Of a stretch of 64,000 nucleotides of DNA, positions 24,679 to 31,994 are shown piece by piece; the stretch's first letter is position 1; the number at the start of each line of letters is the position of its first letter. The stretch is taken from positions 32,524 through 96,523 of the forward strand of contig NZ_JANQBA010000003.1 of NCBI RefSeq assembly GCF_025490915.1, given 5' to 3'. Position numbers and translations under genes: made by a program. Below the pieces are notes generated by a model, which saw only the letters and a list, made by a program, of their open reading frames with translations, ran no database searches and had not been told where the DNA came from. Source of the stretch: Lacticaseibacillus parakribbianus. GTDB taxonomy: Bacteria > Bacillota > Bacilli > Lactobacillales > Lactobacillaceae.

Positions 24679-25953
24679 CTAGTAGAACTCAAGTACAGGC
24701 TGGTCTGACGGCGTTTTGAGAGGCTTACGTGGCTTAGACGGCTGGGGAGCGGTTTCAGCTGACCGTCCTTCTGACTTCCCAGCAGGTGTTTTCGGCTCAT
24801 CGCCTTTCATGTACTTAGCAAAGGCATCCGCGGCCTCTGTCTTTACATCTTTACTGATATGCGCGTAGACCCTCAGTGTAATCTCAGGGGACTCATGGCC
24901 TACCAGATGCTGTACGGTGCTTACACTCGCGCCAGAGATAAGCATGTTACTGATATAGCTGTGTCGGAACTTGTGGATTGAGATAGCAGGCTTTAGATTG
25001 TTGTCATCAATAATCTTCTTGAGGCGGTACGGGATGGTGGCCTTAGCAATGTGCTTGTTTTGTCGCCCATTAAAGACATACTGCTTAGTGCCTTCATTTT
25101 TCCAGCCCTTGATGATGAGCTCTTTTGCCTGTAGCTCTTTCCAGTCCTTCAGTACCTTTACAGTCTCCCCATCTAATGGGACCACCCGGTTACCAGCTGG
25201 GGTCTTAGGTGGTTCAATCTTGCCACCCTTTACCTCTCTACTGTTAGACAGGGTTTTGGTCACCTTGATAGCACAAGCTACCAAGTCCACATCACCCCAC
25301 TGCAAGGCAATTAGCTCACCATGCCGTAACCCCGTGTATGCCAAGGTGCGGAAAATCGCGTAGTCCTTTAAGTTAGTATCACGGTCAATGCAACTGAAGA
25401 ACTTATCCATCTGGTCCTTGTCCCAGAAAAGGTCTTCATCCTGTCCCTTGCGATGAGGGATTGGTGCAGACAGCCCTTTGGTGGGGTCTACCTTAGCCAG
25501 CTGTGATGCAATCGCAAACTTGAACACGGCCCGGGTGAAGCCCAGTGCGTCGTTCGCTAGGTACTCAGAACGCTTTTTCCAGCCGGTTATGGCTTTTACA
25601 ATGTCTTCCCGCCGGATGTAGCCAATGCGCATCTGACCAATAGATGGGTACACATATTGTTCGATTGCCAGCCTTCTATCAATCTTAGTAGACTCACGCA
25701 TGTTTAGCTTGCGCTCTTCCCAATACTTTTCTGCCACATACTTAAATGTCAGCTTAGAGGGCTCGCGCACGTTCTTGTGTTCGTCAATGTCAGACTGCAT
25801 CTTAGTAGCCGCCATGCGTGCGGCCTTTTCAGTGCTGAATCCCCGGCGGGTGGTTGTTTCCTTCTTGCCTGTTGCAGGGTTCACCCCTTTGTAAATCTTA
25901 AAGTAGTACTGAGTGCTCCCGTCTTTCGTTGTGTATGCTTTAATAGTTGCCAT
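24679..25953 (-). CDS. int: Phage integrase, tyrosine recombinase
   Basis: A 424-residue site-specific recombinase. The N-terminus (1-60) is an AP2-like/arm-binding domain (TTKDGSTQYYFKIYKGVNPATGKK), followed by a SAM-like core-binding domain and the catalytic domain. Catalytic residues are visible in TGLRHGEL (Arg), HKFRHSY (His-x-x-Arg), GHES and LRVYAH (Tyr nucleophile). The C-terminal ~45 residues are a Pro/Ser/Lys-rich tail. GGGAG precedes the ATG. It lies next to attL as usual. Confidence 0.96.
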   Translation of the reverse strand: MATIKAYTTKDGSTQYYFKIYKGVNPATGKKETTTRRGFSTEKAARMAATKMQSDIDEHKNVREPSKLTFKYVAEKYWEERKLNMRESTKIDRRLAIEQYVYPSIGQMRIGYIRREDIVKAITGWKKRSEYLANDALGFTRAVFKFAIASQLAKVDPTKGLSAPIPHRKGQDEDLFWDKDQMDKFFSCIDRDTNLKDYAIFRTLAYTGLRHGELIALQWGDVDLVACAIKVTKTLSNSREVKGGKIEPPKTPAGNRVVPLDGETVKVLKDWKELQAKELIIKGWKNEGTKQYVFNGRQNKHIAKATIPYRLKKIIDDNNLKPAISIHKFRHSYISNMLISGASVSTVQHLVGHESPEITLRVYAHISKDVKTEAADAFAKYMKGDEPKTPAGKSEGRSAETAPQPSKPRKPLKTPSDQPVLEFY

Positions 25954-25972
25954 TTTATTTTCTCCCTTGTCT

Positions 25973-25990
25973 ACGCTGGCAGGCAGTGAC
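25973..25990 (+). repeat. 18-bp direct repeat near int (copy 1)
   Basis: ACGCTGGCAGGCAGTGAC is repeated exactly at 26817-26834. The core TGGCAGGCAGTGA also occurs inverted at 53448-53460. These are candidate arm-type binding sites for integrase or excisionase. Confidence 0.7.
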
Positions 25991-26007
25991 TTGGGTAAAT
26001 CTAATGG

Positions 26008-26382
26008 CTAGTTCTCTTCTGGTTCTACCATCGACTTAACAACGGTGCGCATTGTGCTTATCTGTTGGCTAGTCAGAGCTTTTCTTTTCCAACTGTAAGC
26101 AACATCATCTGTTGCGAGGTCTACACTCTTCACCTTTTTTGGCTTATCCGCGGATGCTTCCTTGAGCATTTTTTCAGAGTTCACTCGTTTTGCAACCTTG
26201 GTCTCTGGATACTGATTAAGCGCCCACATGATTGCATCCATTGACTGGCGCTTAGGTTCTCGCGTGCCATTTTCATATGACTGAATAGAGGATAGGGACA
26301 ACCCCGCCGCCTCTGCTAGGTCTTTCTGAGTCAGTCTTCTACTTGCTCGCATTGACTTAATCAATTCACCGGATTCACTCAC
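26008..26382 (-). CDS. Phage repressor, XRE-family HTH
   Basis: 124 residues with an N-terminal XRE helix-turn-helix (LTQKDLAEAAGLSLSSIQSYENGTREPK) and a basic C-terminal half without a peptidase domain, so it is not a self-cleaving LexA-like repressor. It starts with GTG at 26382, preceded by GGGAGG at 7 bp. It is divergent from the excisionase-like gene, with two TTGTACAA palindromes in between as candidate operators. A Bro-N antirepressor at 47262 may be its antagonist. Confidence 0.85.
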   Translation of the reverse strand: MSESGELIKSMRASRRLTQKDLAEAAGLSLSSIQSYENGTREPKRQSMDAIMWALNQYPETKVAKRVNSEKMLKEASADKPKKVKSVDLATDDVAYSWKRKALTSQQISTMRTVVKSMVEPEEN

Positions 26383-26495
26383 TTCTGCACCTCCCTGAAA
26401 TTTGTGTGTAAAACGTGCTACTTTGTGTTCTTTTAGTGTTGACCCACCAAAAACATCGTGTTACTCTGTACCTGTAAGAAAATAGTAGCACAAAC

Positions 26496-26526
26496 TTGTA
26501 CAAATAGGAAGGGAGAGGTTGTACAA
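26496..26526. promoter_or_regulatory. Paired TTGTACAA palindromes, candidate phage operators
   Basis: Exact TTGTACAA at 26496-26503 and 26519-26526, centres 23 bp apart, in the switch region. Two further exact copies lie beside attR (53583-53590, 53627-53634). Confidence 0.5.
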
Positions 26527-26528
26527 AA

Positions 26529-26810
26529 ATGACACAAAACACATTGAGCTCGCTGTTGTCTGAAGAGTACCAGCAACAGTTGGTGGATAACCTGACTGAG
26601 CTGATGCAGGAAGCGGTGAAACACATGGGCGATGCTCCCAAGCAATATCCAGAATGGATGGATGGGAAGCTGGCGGCAGAGTACGTTGGTGTCAGCCGTA
26701 CCACGCTGTCCAACTGGATTAAGCTGGGTCTTGCGTATAGCAAGGTGAACACCCAAGCGCGGTTCCGTAAATCAGACTTAGATGGGTTCTTGATGCAACA
26801 CAGTTACTAA
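26529..26810 (+). CDS. Excisionase-like small DNA-binding protein
   Basis: 93 residues with a MerR/excisionase-type winged helix-turn-helix in the second half (MDGKLAAEYVGVSRTTLSNWIKLGL ... RFRKSDLDGFL). The first half is helical. It is divergent from the repressor and is the first gene of a short plus-strand unit. An excisionase or early regulator fits; which one cannot be told. Confidence 0.7.
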   Translation: MTQNTLSSLLSEEYQQQLVDNLTELMQEAVKHMGDAPKQYPEWMDGKLAAEYVGVSRTTLSNWIKLGLAYSKVNTQARFRKSDLDGFLMQHSY

Positions 26811-26816
26811 AATCAC

Positions 26817-26834
26817 ACGCTGGCAGGCAGTGAC
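26817..26834 (+). repeat. 18-bp direct repeat (copy 2)
   Basis: Exact repeat of 25973-25990, directly after the excisionase-like gene. Confidence 0.7.
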
Positions 26835-26905
26835 CGTACCACTACCCTAAATGCTTCTGCATAAATGCACCACAACCTGCCTCACCCCACAGAAAGGACA
26901 ACCAC

Positions 26906-27199
26906 ATGATTAATGACACCGCAGTAGCCGACTACATCACCGGATTGGCCATCCTCGCTCACAGCTTGCCTGCTGGCTTGAGAGACGCCAATGGTGACAA
27001 CCTACAGGCCGACATGGTCCAGAGCCTGAGAGACCTAGCCGCAGAGCTGGGCGTGAGCGCAGAGGTTCGCTGGGACGTGCAGGGCGAGCCCGATGACGTG
27101 GCAGTAGTTGACCGCTCGCTACTCCAACATCTCAAGCAGGCTGGCGACACGCTAACCATGCTGCTCGAATCCACCCCAGGAGGCCCAGCTGATGATTGA
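26906..27199 (+). CDS. Hypothetical phage protein
   Basis: 97 residues, acidic, two helical regions (TGLAILAHSLPAGL; LLQHLKQAGDTLTMLLES). Not recognised. AAAGGA lies 10 bp before the ATG. It is second in the plus-strand unit after the excisionase-like gene. Confidence 0.6.
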   Translation: MINDTAVADYITGLAILAHSLPAGLRDANGDNLQADMVQSLRDLAAELGVSAEVRWDVQGEPDDVAVVDRSLLQHLKQAGDTLTMLLESTPGGPADD

Positions 27200-27275
27200 C
27201 GCCATCTTCGCCACCCTAGTTACCCGCTGTTCGCCTCACGTTTCAAACATCATTAGTGGACAATACAGTGTTTGA
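27192..27275 (+). CDS. Possible 27-codon ORF overlapping the previous stop
   Basis: ATG overlaps the end of the previous gene in an ATGATTGA context and reads MIDAIFATLVTRCS before ending inside a 14-bp inverted repeat. Too short to judge; listed because of the coupling signal. Confidence 0.25.
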   Translation: MIDAIFATLVTRCSPHVSNIISGQYSV

Positions 27276-27282
27276 AACGTGA
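27236..27282. repeat. 14-bp perfect inverted repeat
   Basis: TCACGTTTCAAACA (27236-27249) pairs with TGTTTGAAACGTGA (27269-27282) around 19 bases. No T-run follows, so this is not a terminator. It may be a protein site or the 5' end of the structured region that follows. Confidence 0.75.
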
Positions 27283-27306
27283 ATCCCAGTAGCAGAGGAG
27301 CACCTC

Positions 27307-27348
27307 ATGCAAGACACAGAAAAAGCCGCCAAGCGCGCCAACGCTTAA
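27307..27348 (+). CDS. Possible 13-codon leader-type ORF
   Basis: ATG with GAGGAG at 8 bp encodes MQDTEKAAKRANA. It lies directly before the structured gene-free segment and could be a leader peptide; evidence is limited to the ribosome binding site. Confidence 0.25.
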   Translation: MQDTEKAAKRANA

Positions 27349-27349
27349 C

Positions 27350-27930
27350 GGCCCAACTAACTGAATAGTTGAAGCTCACAACCTACGCCAATAGGTTAGA
27401 ACCTGTGTATCTGATAGGATACGGGTCCATTGTACCACGTGAGCTCTGTTGATGCTCATGCCCTGCGCATCGTCGAATCAAAGTCAGGTGGTCAGCTAGA
27501 GCCGATGCAATAAGTCCAGCCGGTGTGAGGGAGCAGTCACCTCTCATATCGTCATATACGGGCGTCTACGGCCCGCCGGACTCAAAATGGTAAACGGTAG
27601 GGTGTGGACGTTCTGCGTGCAGAGATGCACGGGGGTTCATCCAGCCAATCAACCTAATCGCGGTGTCTACACGAGTCAGACCGCACGTCGTAAAGACAGA
27701 TAAACCTCAGACTCGGGTTGATGGTGTCCTGGGCAGAACTGGGGCTGAGAATGGATGTCTGTTGGATTCGACGTGATAATCACGCGATGATAGCGGGGCT
27801 GTGTATGGAATCGGGGCTTGGCCCCACACAGTCGGCCTTCTGGTCGAGGGGGTAGCTATCAGGAATTCCACAGCCCCCGGAATTGGCACACATAAGCACT
27901 TGAGGATGCACTAGCCTAGATACAACAAAA
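27350..27930. ncRNA. Candidate large ornate structured RNA (ROOL/GOLLD-like), strand undecided
   Basis: About 580 bp without any ORF in a phage that is otherwise packed with genes. Dense nested pairing is visible. A three-way junction is closed by GCTCAC/GTGAGC (27374-27446). CCAATCAACC (27645-27654) pairs with GGTTGATGG (27716-27724) and the stem continues inward as CGAGTC/GACTCG. There are further stems CGTGC/GCACG, CGTGATAATCACG, GGGGC-TTG-GCCCC inside CTGTGT/ACACAG, and GGGGG/CCCCC (27848-27877). Length, phage location and low coding content fit the ROOL class (near 580 nt), known from Firmicutes prophages. I have not matched the Rfam consensus, so class assignment is inference. If transcribed with the early unit it is on the plus strand; as an extension of the late unit, on the minus strand. 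Confidence 0.5.
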
Positions 27931-27958
27931 GCCCCGGCCATTTAGGTCGAGGCTATTT
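27924..27958 (-). terminator. Terminator of the late (lysis) operon
   Basis: AGCCTCGACC pairs with GGCCGGGGCT (one mismatch) and is followed on the minus strand by TTTTGTTGT, just after the endolysin stop. It also borders the candidate ncRNA. Confidence 0.8.
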
Positions 27959-27960
27959 GT

Positions 27961-28881
27961 TTAGAACGGACGTTTGCCCGCGTTAAGCTGTTGCTGTATG
28001 TAGATGACCAGTCGGCTGTTCGGCGAGATAACCCCGTCCACTGGTGTCCCAGCCGCGCGCTGCATTGCTTTGATAGTAGCTGGTCCGAGCAGGCCATCTG
28101 CCTTGAGTCCCAGAGACCGCTGAATCGCCGCAATGACTTGAGAGCCAGCGGGGTTCGTCGTGTCATACTGGAATCCTGTGACCGCACCCTTGTAGTTCTT
28201 CCATGGGTACTGGCCAGAGATGACACCATCTACAGGCGTCTTGTAGACCTGCTGTAACCGTTTGGTAGTCGAAGCTCCCCAATCACCATCCACAGCCAGC
28301 TTTCCGGCAGAAGCGCTTGTAGCCCTCGCCTTGGCCACTGTAGACGATGCTGAGCCGGTCCCCGTCGCATGCCCTGCCTTCAGGTCCTTGGCGAGTTGTG
28401 CCTTCGTGATGCCAATGGATGCCAGATACCCATAGGGGTCCGAGTGGTCCGAGCCGCCATAAGTCCGTGAGCACCAATTATGTGTCTTGATGCCATAGGT
28501 CCGATTGTTGTCATCCAGAGTCAGAGGCACGCCGTACTGCTTGGCCATCGTGACAGCCAACTCGACCCACAACTTATACGCCTTGAGTGCCTTAGTCTTG
28601 TTGCTGAACTCACACAGCTCAATCTGCACTGGGGCGTAGCTGTTCACATTCCCAGCCCCCCATGCTCGATACCCGGGTGTCCCAATCTGATAGGCGACCT
28701 TGTCGTCAACCGCAAAGTGTACGAAGGTCTCGGCACTGCGCCACGTCCGGTGCTCGAAGTTCGCGACGTTGTAGGCTGGTGCATTGGGTGTTGCTGTGCT
28801 GTGAAGGACTAGGATGTGCCCATGAGTCCGTGAGGTCTGAATACCAATCGCCAAGCTCTTGTTAATAGCCGGTAGTGTCAT
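27961..28881 (-). CDS. Endolysin: N-acetylmuramoyl-L-alanine amidase (amidase_2/PGRP fold) with peptidoglycan-binding C-terminus
   Basis: 306 residues. The N-terminal ~150 residues are a zinc amidase: ILVLHSTA and ETFVHFAVDD supply two His ligands, and a THNWCSRTYGGSDHSDPYGYL region supplies the third. It cuts the MurNAc-L-Ala bond. After an Ala/Ser/Thr linker come repeats of the WGASTTKRLQ / LGPATIKAMQ type, typical of lactobacillar lysin wall-binding modules. The start at 28881 follows GGGAG by 8 bp and overlaps the holin gene. Confidence 0.9.
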   Translation of the reverse strand: MTLPAINKSLAIGIQTSRTHGHILVLHSTATPNAPAYNVANFEHRTWRSAETFVHFAVDDKVAYQIGTPGYRAWGAGNVNSYAPVQIELCEFSNKTKALKAYKLWVELAVTMAKQYGVPLTLDDNNRTYGIKTHNWCSRTYGGSDHSDPYGYLASIGITKAQLAKDLKAGHATGTGSASSTVAKARATSASAGKLAVDGDWGASTTKRLQQVYKTPVDGVISGQYPWKNYKGAVTGFQYDTTNPAGSQVIAAIQRSLGLKADGLLGPATIKAMQRAAGTPVDGVISPNSRLVIYIQQQLNAGKRPF

Positions 28882-29215
28882 GCTCATCTCTCCCTTCATG
28901 CAGTTGAGCCTTGAGGTCTAGGAACGCCTTCTCGACAGCCGCGCTCACCATCGCCTTATCAGCCTTAGTGAATCCCATCTGAGCCAGCGACTTTGACACC
29001 CCTTGGACAGCCACAGACTTCTTGGCCGCGCCGGTCAGTTGCTCCGTGACGCCCAATTGTTCTGCCGCAGTGACAGCCGCCTTGGCCAGTGGCTCAATCG
29101 TCTGAATCAAGGCCACTGCCTGTTTTGATGCAGTCAATTTACGGCCAAAAAAGGCTGCGATAATTGGAATCACAGCCACAACAACACTGACAACCAAGTC
29201 AGTCACATTATTCAT
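28862..29215 (-). CDS. Holin, LLH family
   Basis: 117 residues with one N-terminal transmembrane helix (TDLVVSVVVAVIPIIAAFFGRKL) and an amphipathic Ala/Lys-rich C-terminal half, as in holins of the phage LL-H group. It forms the membrane lesion that releases endolysin. It overlaps the next upstream gene by 8 bp and the lysin start by 20 bp. Confidence 0.85.
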   Translation of the reverse strand: MNNVTDLVVSVVVAVIPIIAAFFGRKLTASKQAVALIQTIEPLAKAAVTAAEQLGVTEQLTGAAKKSVAVQGVSKSLAQMGFTKADKAMVSAAVEKAFLDLKAQLHEGRDEHDTTGY

Positions 29216-29483
29216 TTGTCTCCCTCATCTCTATGCCAAGCGCCCTCACGCTCTTGCTCAACGCCTCAATCTGCTTCGTCTGTTCATCTACCTTGGCCTG
29301 CAACTCAATCACCTGAGCCTTGAGGTCATCGCGCTCCTGGGTGATTTTGTCCAGCCGCTCGAATAGCTCATTGGTGTGGTCAGCGTAGACGCCCTCGTGG
29401 TCATCGTGCTTCATCTTCTCGACAATCACAGTGCCTGCAACACCTATAGCGGCACTAATCGCCGCAATCCATTCCACCGCCAT
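29208..29483 (-). CDS. Membrane-anchored coiled-coil protein of the lysis module
   Basis: 91 residues: an N-terminal membrane helix (WIAAISAAIGVAGTVIVEKM) and a long coiled coil (about residues 38-85, LDKITQERDDLKAQVIELQAKV). Probably a second holin component or antiholin. It is coupled to both neighbours by overlapping stop/start codons. Confidence 0.75.
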   Translation of the reverse strand: MAVEWIAAISAAIGVAGTVIVEKMKHDDHEGVYADHTNELFERLDKITQERDDLKAQVIELQAKVDEQTKQIEALSKSVRALGIEMRETNE

Positions 29484-29635
29484 CAGTCACCAGCTCCCTC
29501 GACTGCTGAGCCATCCTTGTTCACTTCAACCCAGTAACGAGTGTCGCCCAGAGCTGGGTCTTGGTCGTTGCCGTCATACACCGCCCCCACGATGCCGAGG
29601 ACCACCAACCACTCGGTCCAACTGAGGCCTAACAT
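29483..29635 (-). CDS. Small phage membrane peptide
   Basis: 50 residues: MLGLSWTEWLVVLGIVGAVY is a membrane helix, followed by a polar tail with YWVEVNKDGS. Its stop TGA overlaps the ATG of the next gene (TGATG). It was overlooked by length cut-offs but fills an otherwise empty space in the operon. Function unknown. Confidence 0.6.
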   Translation of the reverse strand: MLGLSWTEWLVVLGIVGAVYDGNDQDPALGDTRYWVEVNKDGSAVEGAGD

Positions 29636-29648
29636 TCCATGTACCAAT

Positions 29649-29768
29649 TCACTTCACTTCGCTTCCTGTGATTTTCTTGTATTCCTCCGCGGTTATCATC
29701 AGCCCCACATATGGCGCAATGTCGATGCCCCATGCGTAAAACTGTTCACACTGCTCAAAGTCTGTCAT
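29649..29768 (-). CDS. XkdX-family small phage protein
   Basis: 39 residues. FYAWGIDIAPYVGLMITAEEYKKITG follows the XkdX pattern, and such proteins lie between tail-fibre and lysis genes in many Firmicutes phages. Its ATG overlaps the previous stop (TGATG at 29768). Confidence 0.75.
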   Translation of the reverse strand: MTDFEQCEQFYAWGIDIAPYVGLMITAEEYKKITGSEVK

Positions 29769-30076
29769 CAGCCTGCCTCCAATTTTGCCAATTTCAAGGC
29801 CAGCGCCGCCAGCATCTGCTGCTCAGGCGTTGGCTGCGGAACTGGATTTTCTAGTTCTTCCCGCTTGGCCTCGTCAGTCACCAGTTGGCCGTCAGTGTAT
29901 CGTGTAGCGCCAATGATGATGTTATCAAGCGCAGCTGGCGTCACCTCAACCGCGTTCGTAGTATCAAATGGCGTTTGCCATGCTTTACCGTCGTAGAACT
30001 CTTGTTGCCATCCGACGATATAGCCGTCTGTATCAGTGTCGAACAGGACATGTATCTTATCTTTAGATTCTACCAT
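29768..30076 (-). CDS. Phage baseplate-region protein
   Basis: 102 residues, acidic, with a DTDGYIVGWQQEFYDG segment and a C-terminal EQQMLAALALKLAKLEAG helix. Proteins of this type follow the receptor-binding protein in lactobacillar phages. Exact role unknown. Confidence 0.6.
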   Translation of the reverse strand: MVESKDKIHVLFDTDTDGYIVGWQQEFYDGKAWQTPFDTTNAVEVTPAALDNIIIGATRYTDGQLVTDEAKREELENPVPQPTPEQQMLAALALKLAKLEAG

Positions 30077-31980
30077 TCGCGTACCTCCCGCATTACGAAG
30101 TCTGCCGACTCACCGGTTATCATGTTAGTGTCCTTCCCTTTTAGCGTCGTTTTGGATACATATAAGTACTTTTGCGTCTTATGTCCACCCGAAGCAGTAT
30201 GCAAAGGAAAACCAACACCTGCGCCATTGTGGTCCGTAGCTGCTGATTTAGGGATGTATTGGTACTGCCAGTCTGAGTTACTCCCCGCGTTGGTACTCCC
30301 ATAAGACCAGACAATCATCCAACCATTGAGACAGTCTGTTATGGCTTTCGACGGTGTACAAGTTGTTGAACCCGCCATACCCCAAGCACCGCTCCACAGT
30401 AGCTTGCCAACGTTGTTAAGCTGTATGATTTGGTCAGGCGTCAACGTGGCACTGCCGCCGACGCCGGATAGTGTGAGCGCGGTAGCCTCGAGACCACCGC
30501 CAAAGCTGCCACCGCCTTCGATGTGTAAGCTCCCCGCATCGTAGATGTCACCCAACACGTCCAGAGTTCCGTTCTCAGCCACCTTACCGATACCAACTTG
30601 GGTCTTGCCCCAGGACATCAGGACATGGGCCACATCGAGCCCAATCATGACCGTGGTGGACATACCAGCCGCATCAGTGGCAACCAACTTGATTGTGTAG
30701 TCCTTGGTGCCATCGTAGCCATCACCTAACACAGCCGTGCCTTCACCCTTAACGTCTGGGACCAAGATGGTCCGAACCTGAGTGAAGCTGGTGGCCCCTG
30801 CTTCTTGTCGGCTGAAGTTGAGAGTCAGCGTGTTCTTGCCATTGATTAGTGGCAGGTCCGAGCTGGCGACTGAGTACACCACAGAGCAGTATTGGCCGTC
30901 TGTGACGAACCCGCCACTTGAGTTGGACCGTGTCGCAATCGCTGTGATGACCTGAGGCGGTTGGTAGGCCGTGACAAGCACCGTGATTGACTTAGAGGCC
31001 GACTGACCACGCGAGTCCGTGACAGTTGCCGTGACCTTGAGGTTGCCACTCCCAGAGATGACGTCTGATGTGGAACCACTCGAATAGGTCTTCCCCTCGA
31101 AGCTGATTGTCGTGGACTTGATAGTCGCACCATGAGTAGCCGATGAACCGCTGACGCTCAGGCGAAGCTGAGAGACATTCTGCACATAACTACCAGCCGT
31201 GAAGCGTGAAGTCGCCTCAGAATTCGCCTCTGAGACACTGATTGTGCCGACTGTCGGGGCTAACTCACTAGATGGGAGCGACACCGTGCTTTTGGCGGTT
31301 GCCATGGACCCAATCTGAGTTGTGCCCGAGTGAGTAGACATGACCCAATCAATCTGCACAGATGTGACCGTGCCCATCTTCGCCGTGATTGCCGAGGTGG
31401 CAGATGAGTTGAACGTGAGCGACTGCTTGCCCGCTTTCAAATCCTTCCATGTCTGAATGATGGTTGAGCCGAAGCGCGCATCAATCACATGGGTGTAGCT
31501 TGAGCTGTGCGCCGTGATGGTCATGGTGACAGGTGAGCCAAGTGAGGTGCTGGCAACGCTGGACATGGTGGACTGGCGTGGAATCGTGGTCAGTGCAAAA
31601 TACTTGGTTGCCACATTGCAGGTTGGGACTGTGACGCCTGACCAAGCAATCCCCATTGAGATGCTGAACGTAATCGCGAGTTTCCCGACACCAGTTGAGG
31701 TGTGATTGATGGTGTCCGTGCTCGTGGTGATGGTGGACGTGGTGTTCGCAGAACCGTTAATTGATGCCGAGCCCGTGTGCTTGTTCCCGTTGACGTTCAG
31801 CGTGTATGCCTTAGTCGAGGCCCCGGTAATCCGCCCGTAGCTCTTGTGAATCAATTGGACAGTCGTTTTGACAGTACTTGTGTTAGCTGTAACTGACTGT
31901 GTCGCTGACCAGCTTATCTTGATTGCCAATTGAGACTTCGTACCTGGAACAATCGTTGTGTAATTACCGCTTAATGCCAT
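30070..31980 (-). CDS. Receptor-binding/tail fibre protein (DUF859-type)
   Basis: 636 residues, Ser/Thr-rich and predominantly beta. The N-terminal region (MALSGNYTTIVPGTKSQLAIKISWSA) and repeated immunoglobulin-like stretches fit the DUF859 tail proteins. The C-terminal ~120 residues (DQIIQLNNVGKLLWSGAWGM and onwards) look like a receptor-binding head that determines host range. It overlaps the downstream gene by 7 bp. Confidence 0.75.
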   Translation of the reverse strand: MALSGNYTTIVPGTKSQLAIKISWSATQSVTANTSTVKTTVQLIHKSYGRITGASTKAYTLNVNGNKHTGSASINGSANTTSTITTSTDTINHTSTGVGKLAITFSISMGIAWSGVTVPTCNVATKYFALTTIPRQSTMSSVASTSLGSPVTMTITAHSSSYTHVIDARFGSTIIQTWKDLKAGKQSLTFNSSATSAITAKMGTVTSVQIDWVMSTHSGTTQIGSMATAKSTVSLPSSELAPTVGTISVSEANSEATSRFTAGSYVQNVSQLRLSVSGSSATHGATIKSTTISFEGKTYSSGSTSDVISGSGNLKVTATVTDSRGQSASKSITVLVTAYQPPQVITAIATRSNSSGGFVTDGQYCSVVYSVASSDLPLINGKNTLTLNFSRQEAGATSFTQVRTILVPDVKGEGTAVLGDGYDGTKDYTIKLVATDAAGMSTTVMIGLDVAHVLMSWGKTQVGIGKVAENGTLDVLGDIYDAGSLHIEGGGSFGGGLEATALTLSGVGGSATLTPDQIIQLNNVGKLLWSGAWGMAGSTTCTPSKAITDCLNGWMIVWSYGSTNAGSNSDWQYQYIPKSAATDHNGAGVGFPLHTASGGHKTQKYLYVSKTTLKGKDTNMITGESADFVMREVREW

Positions 31981-31994
31981 CTAATCCCTCCTTC

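Noticed and set aside
27740..27785. tmRNA-like start (GGGGCTG with GGATTCGAC)
   Set aside because: Spacing differs from tmRNA, and no tag reading frame or CCA-ended acceptor domain is found within 400 nt.
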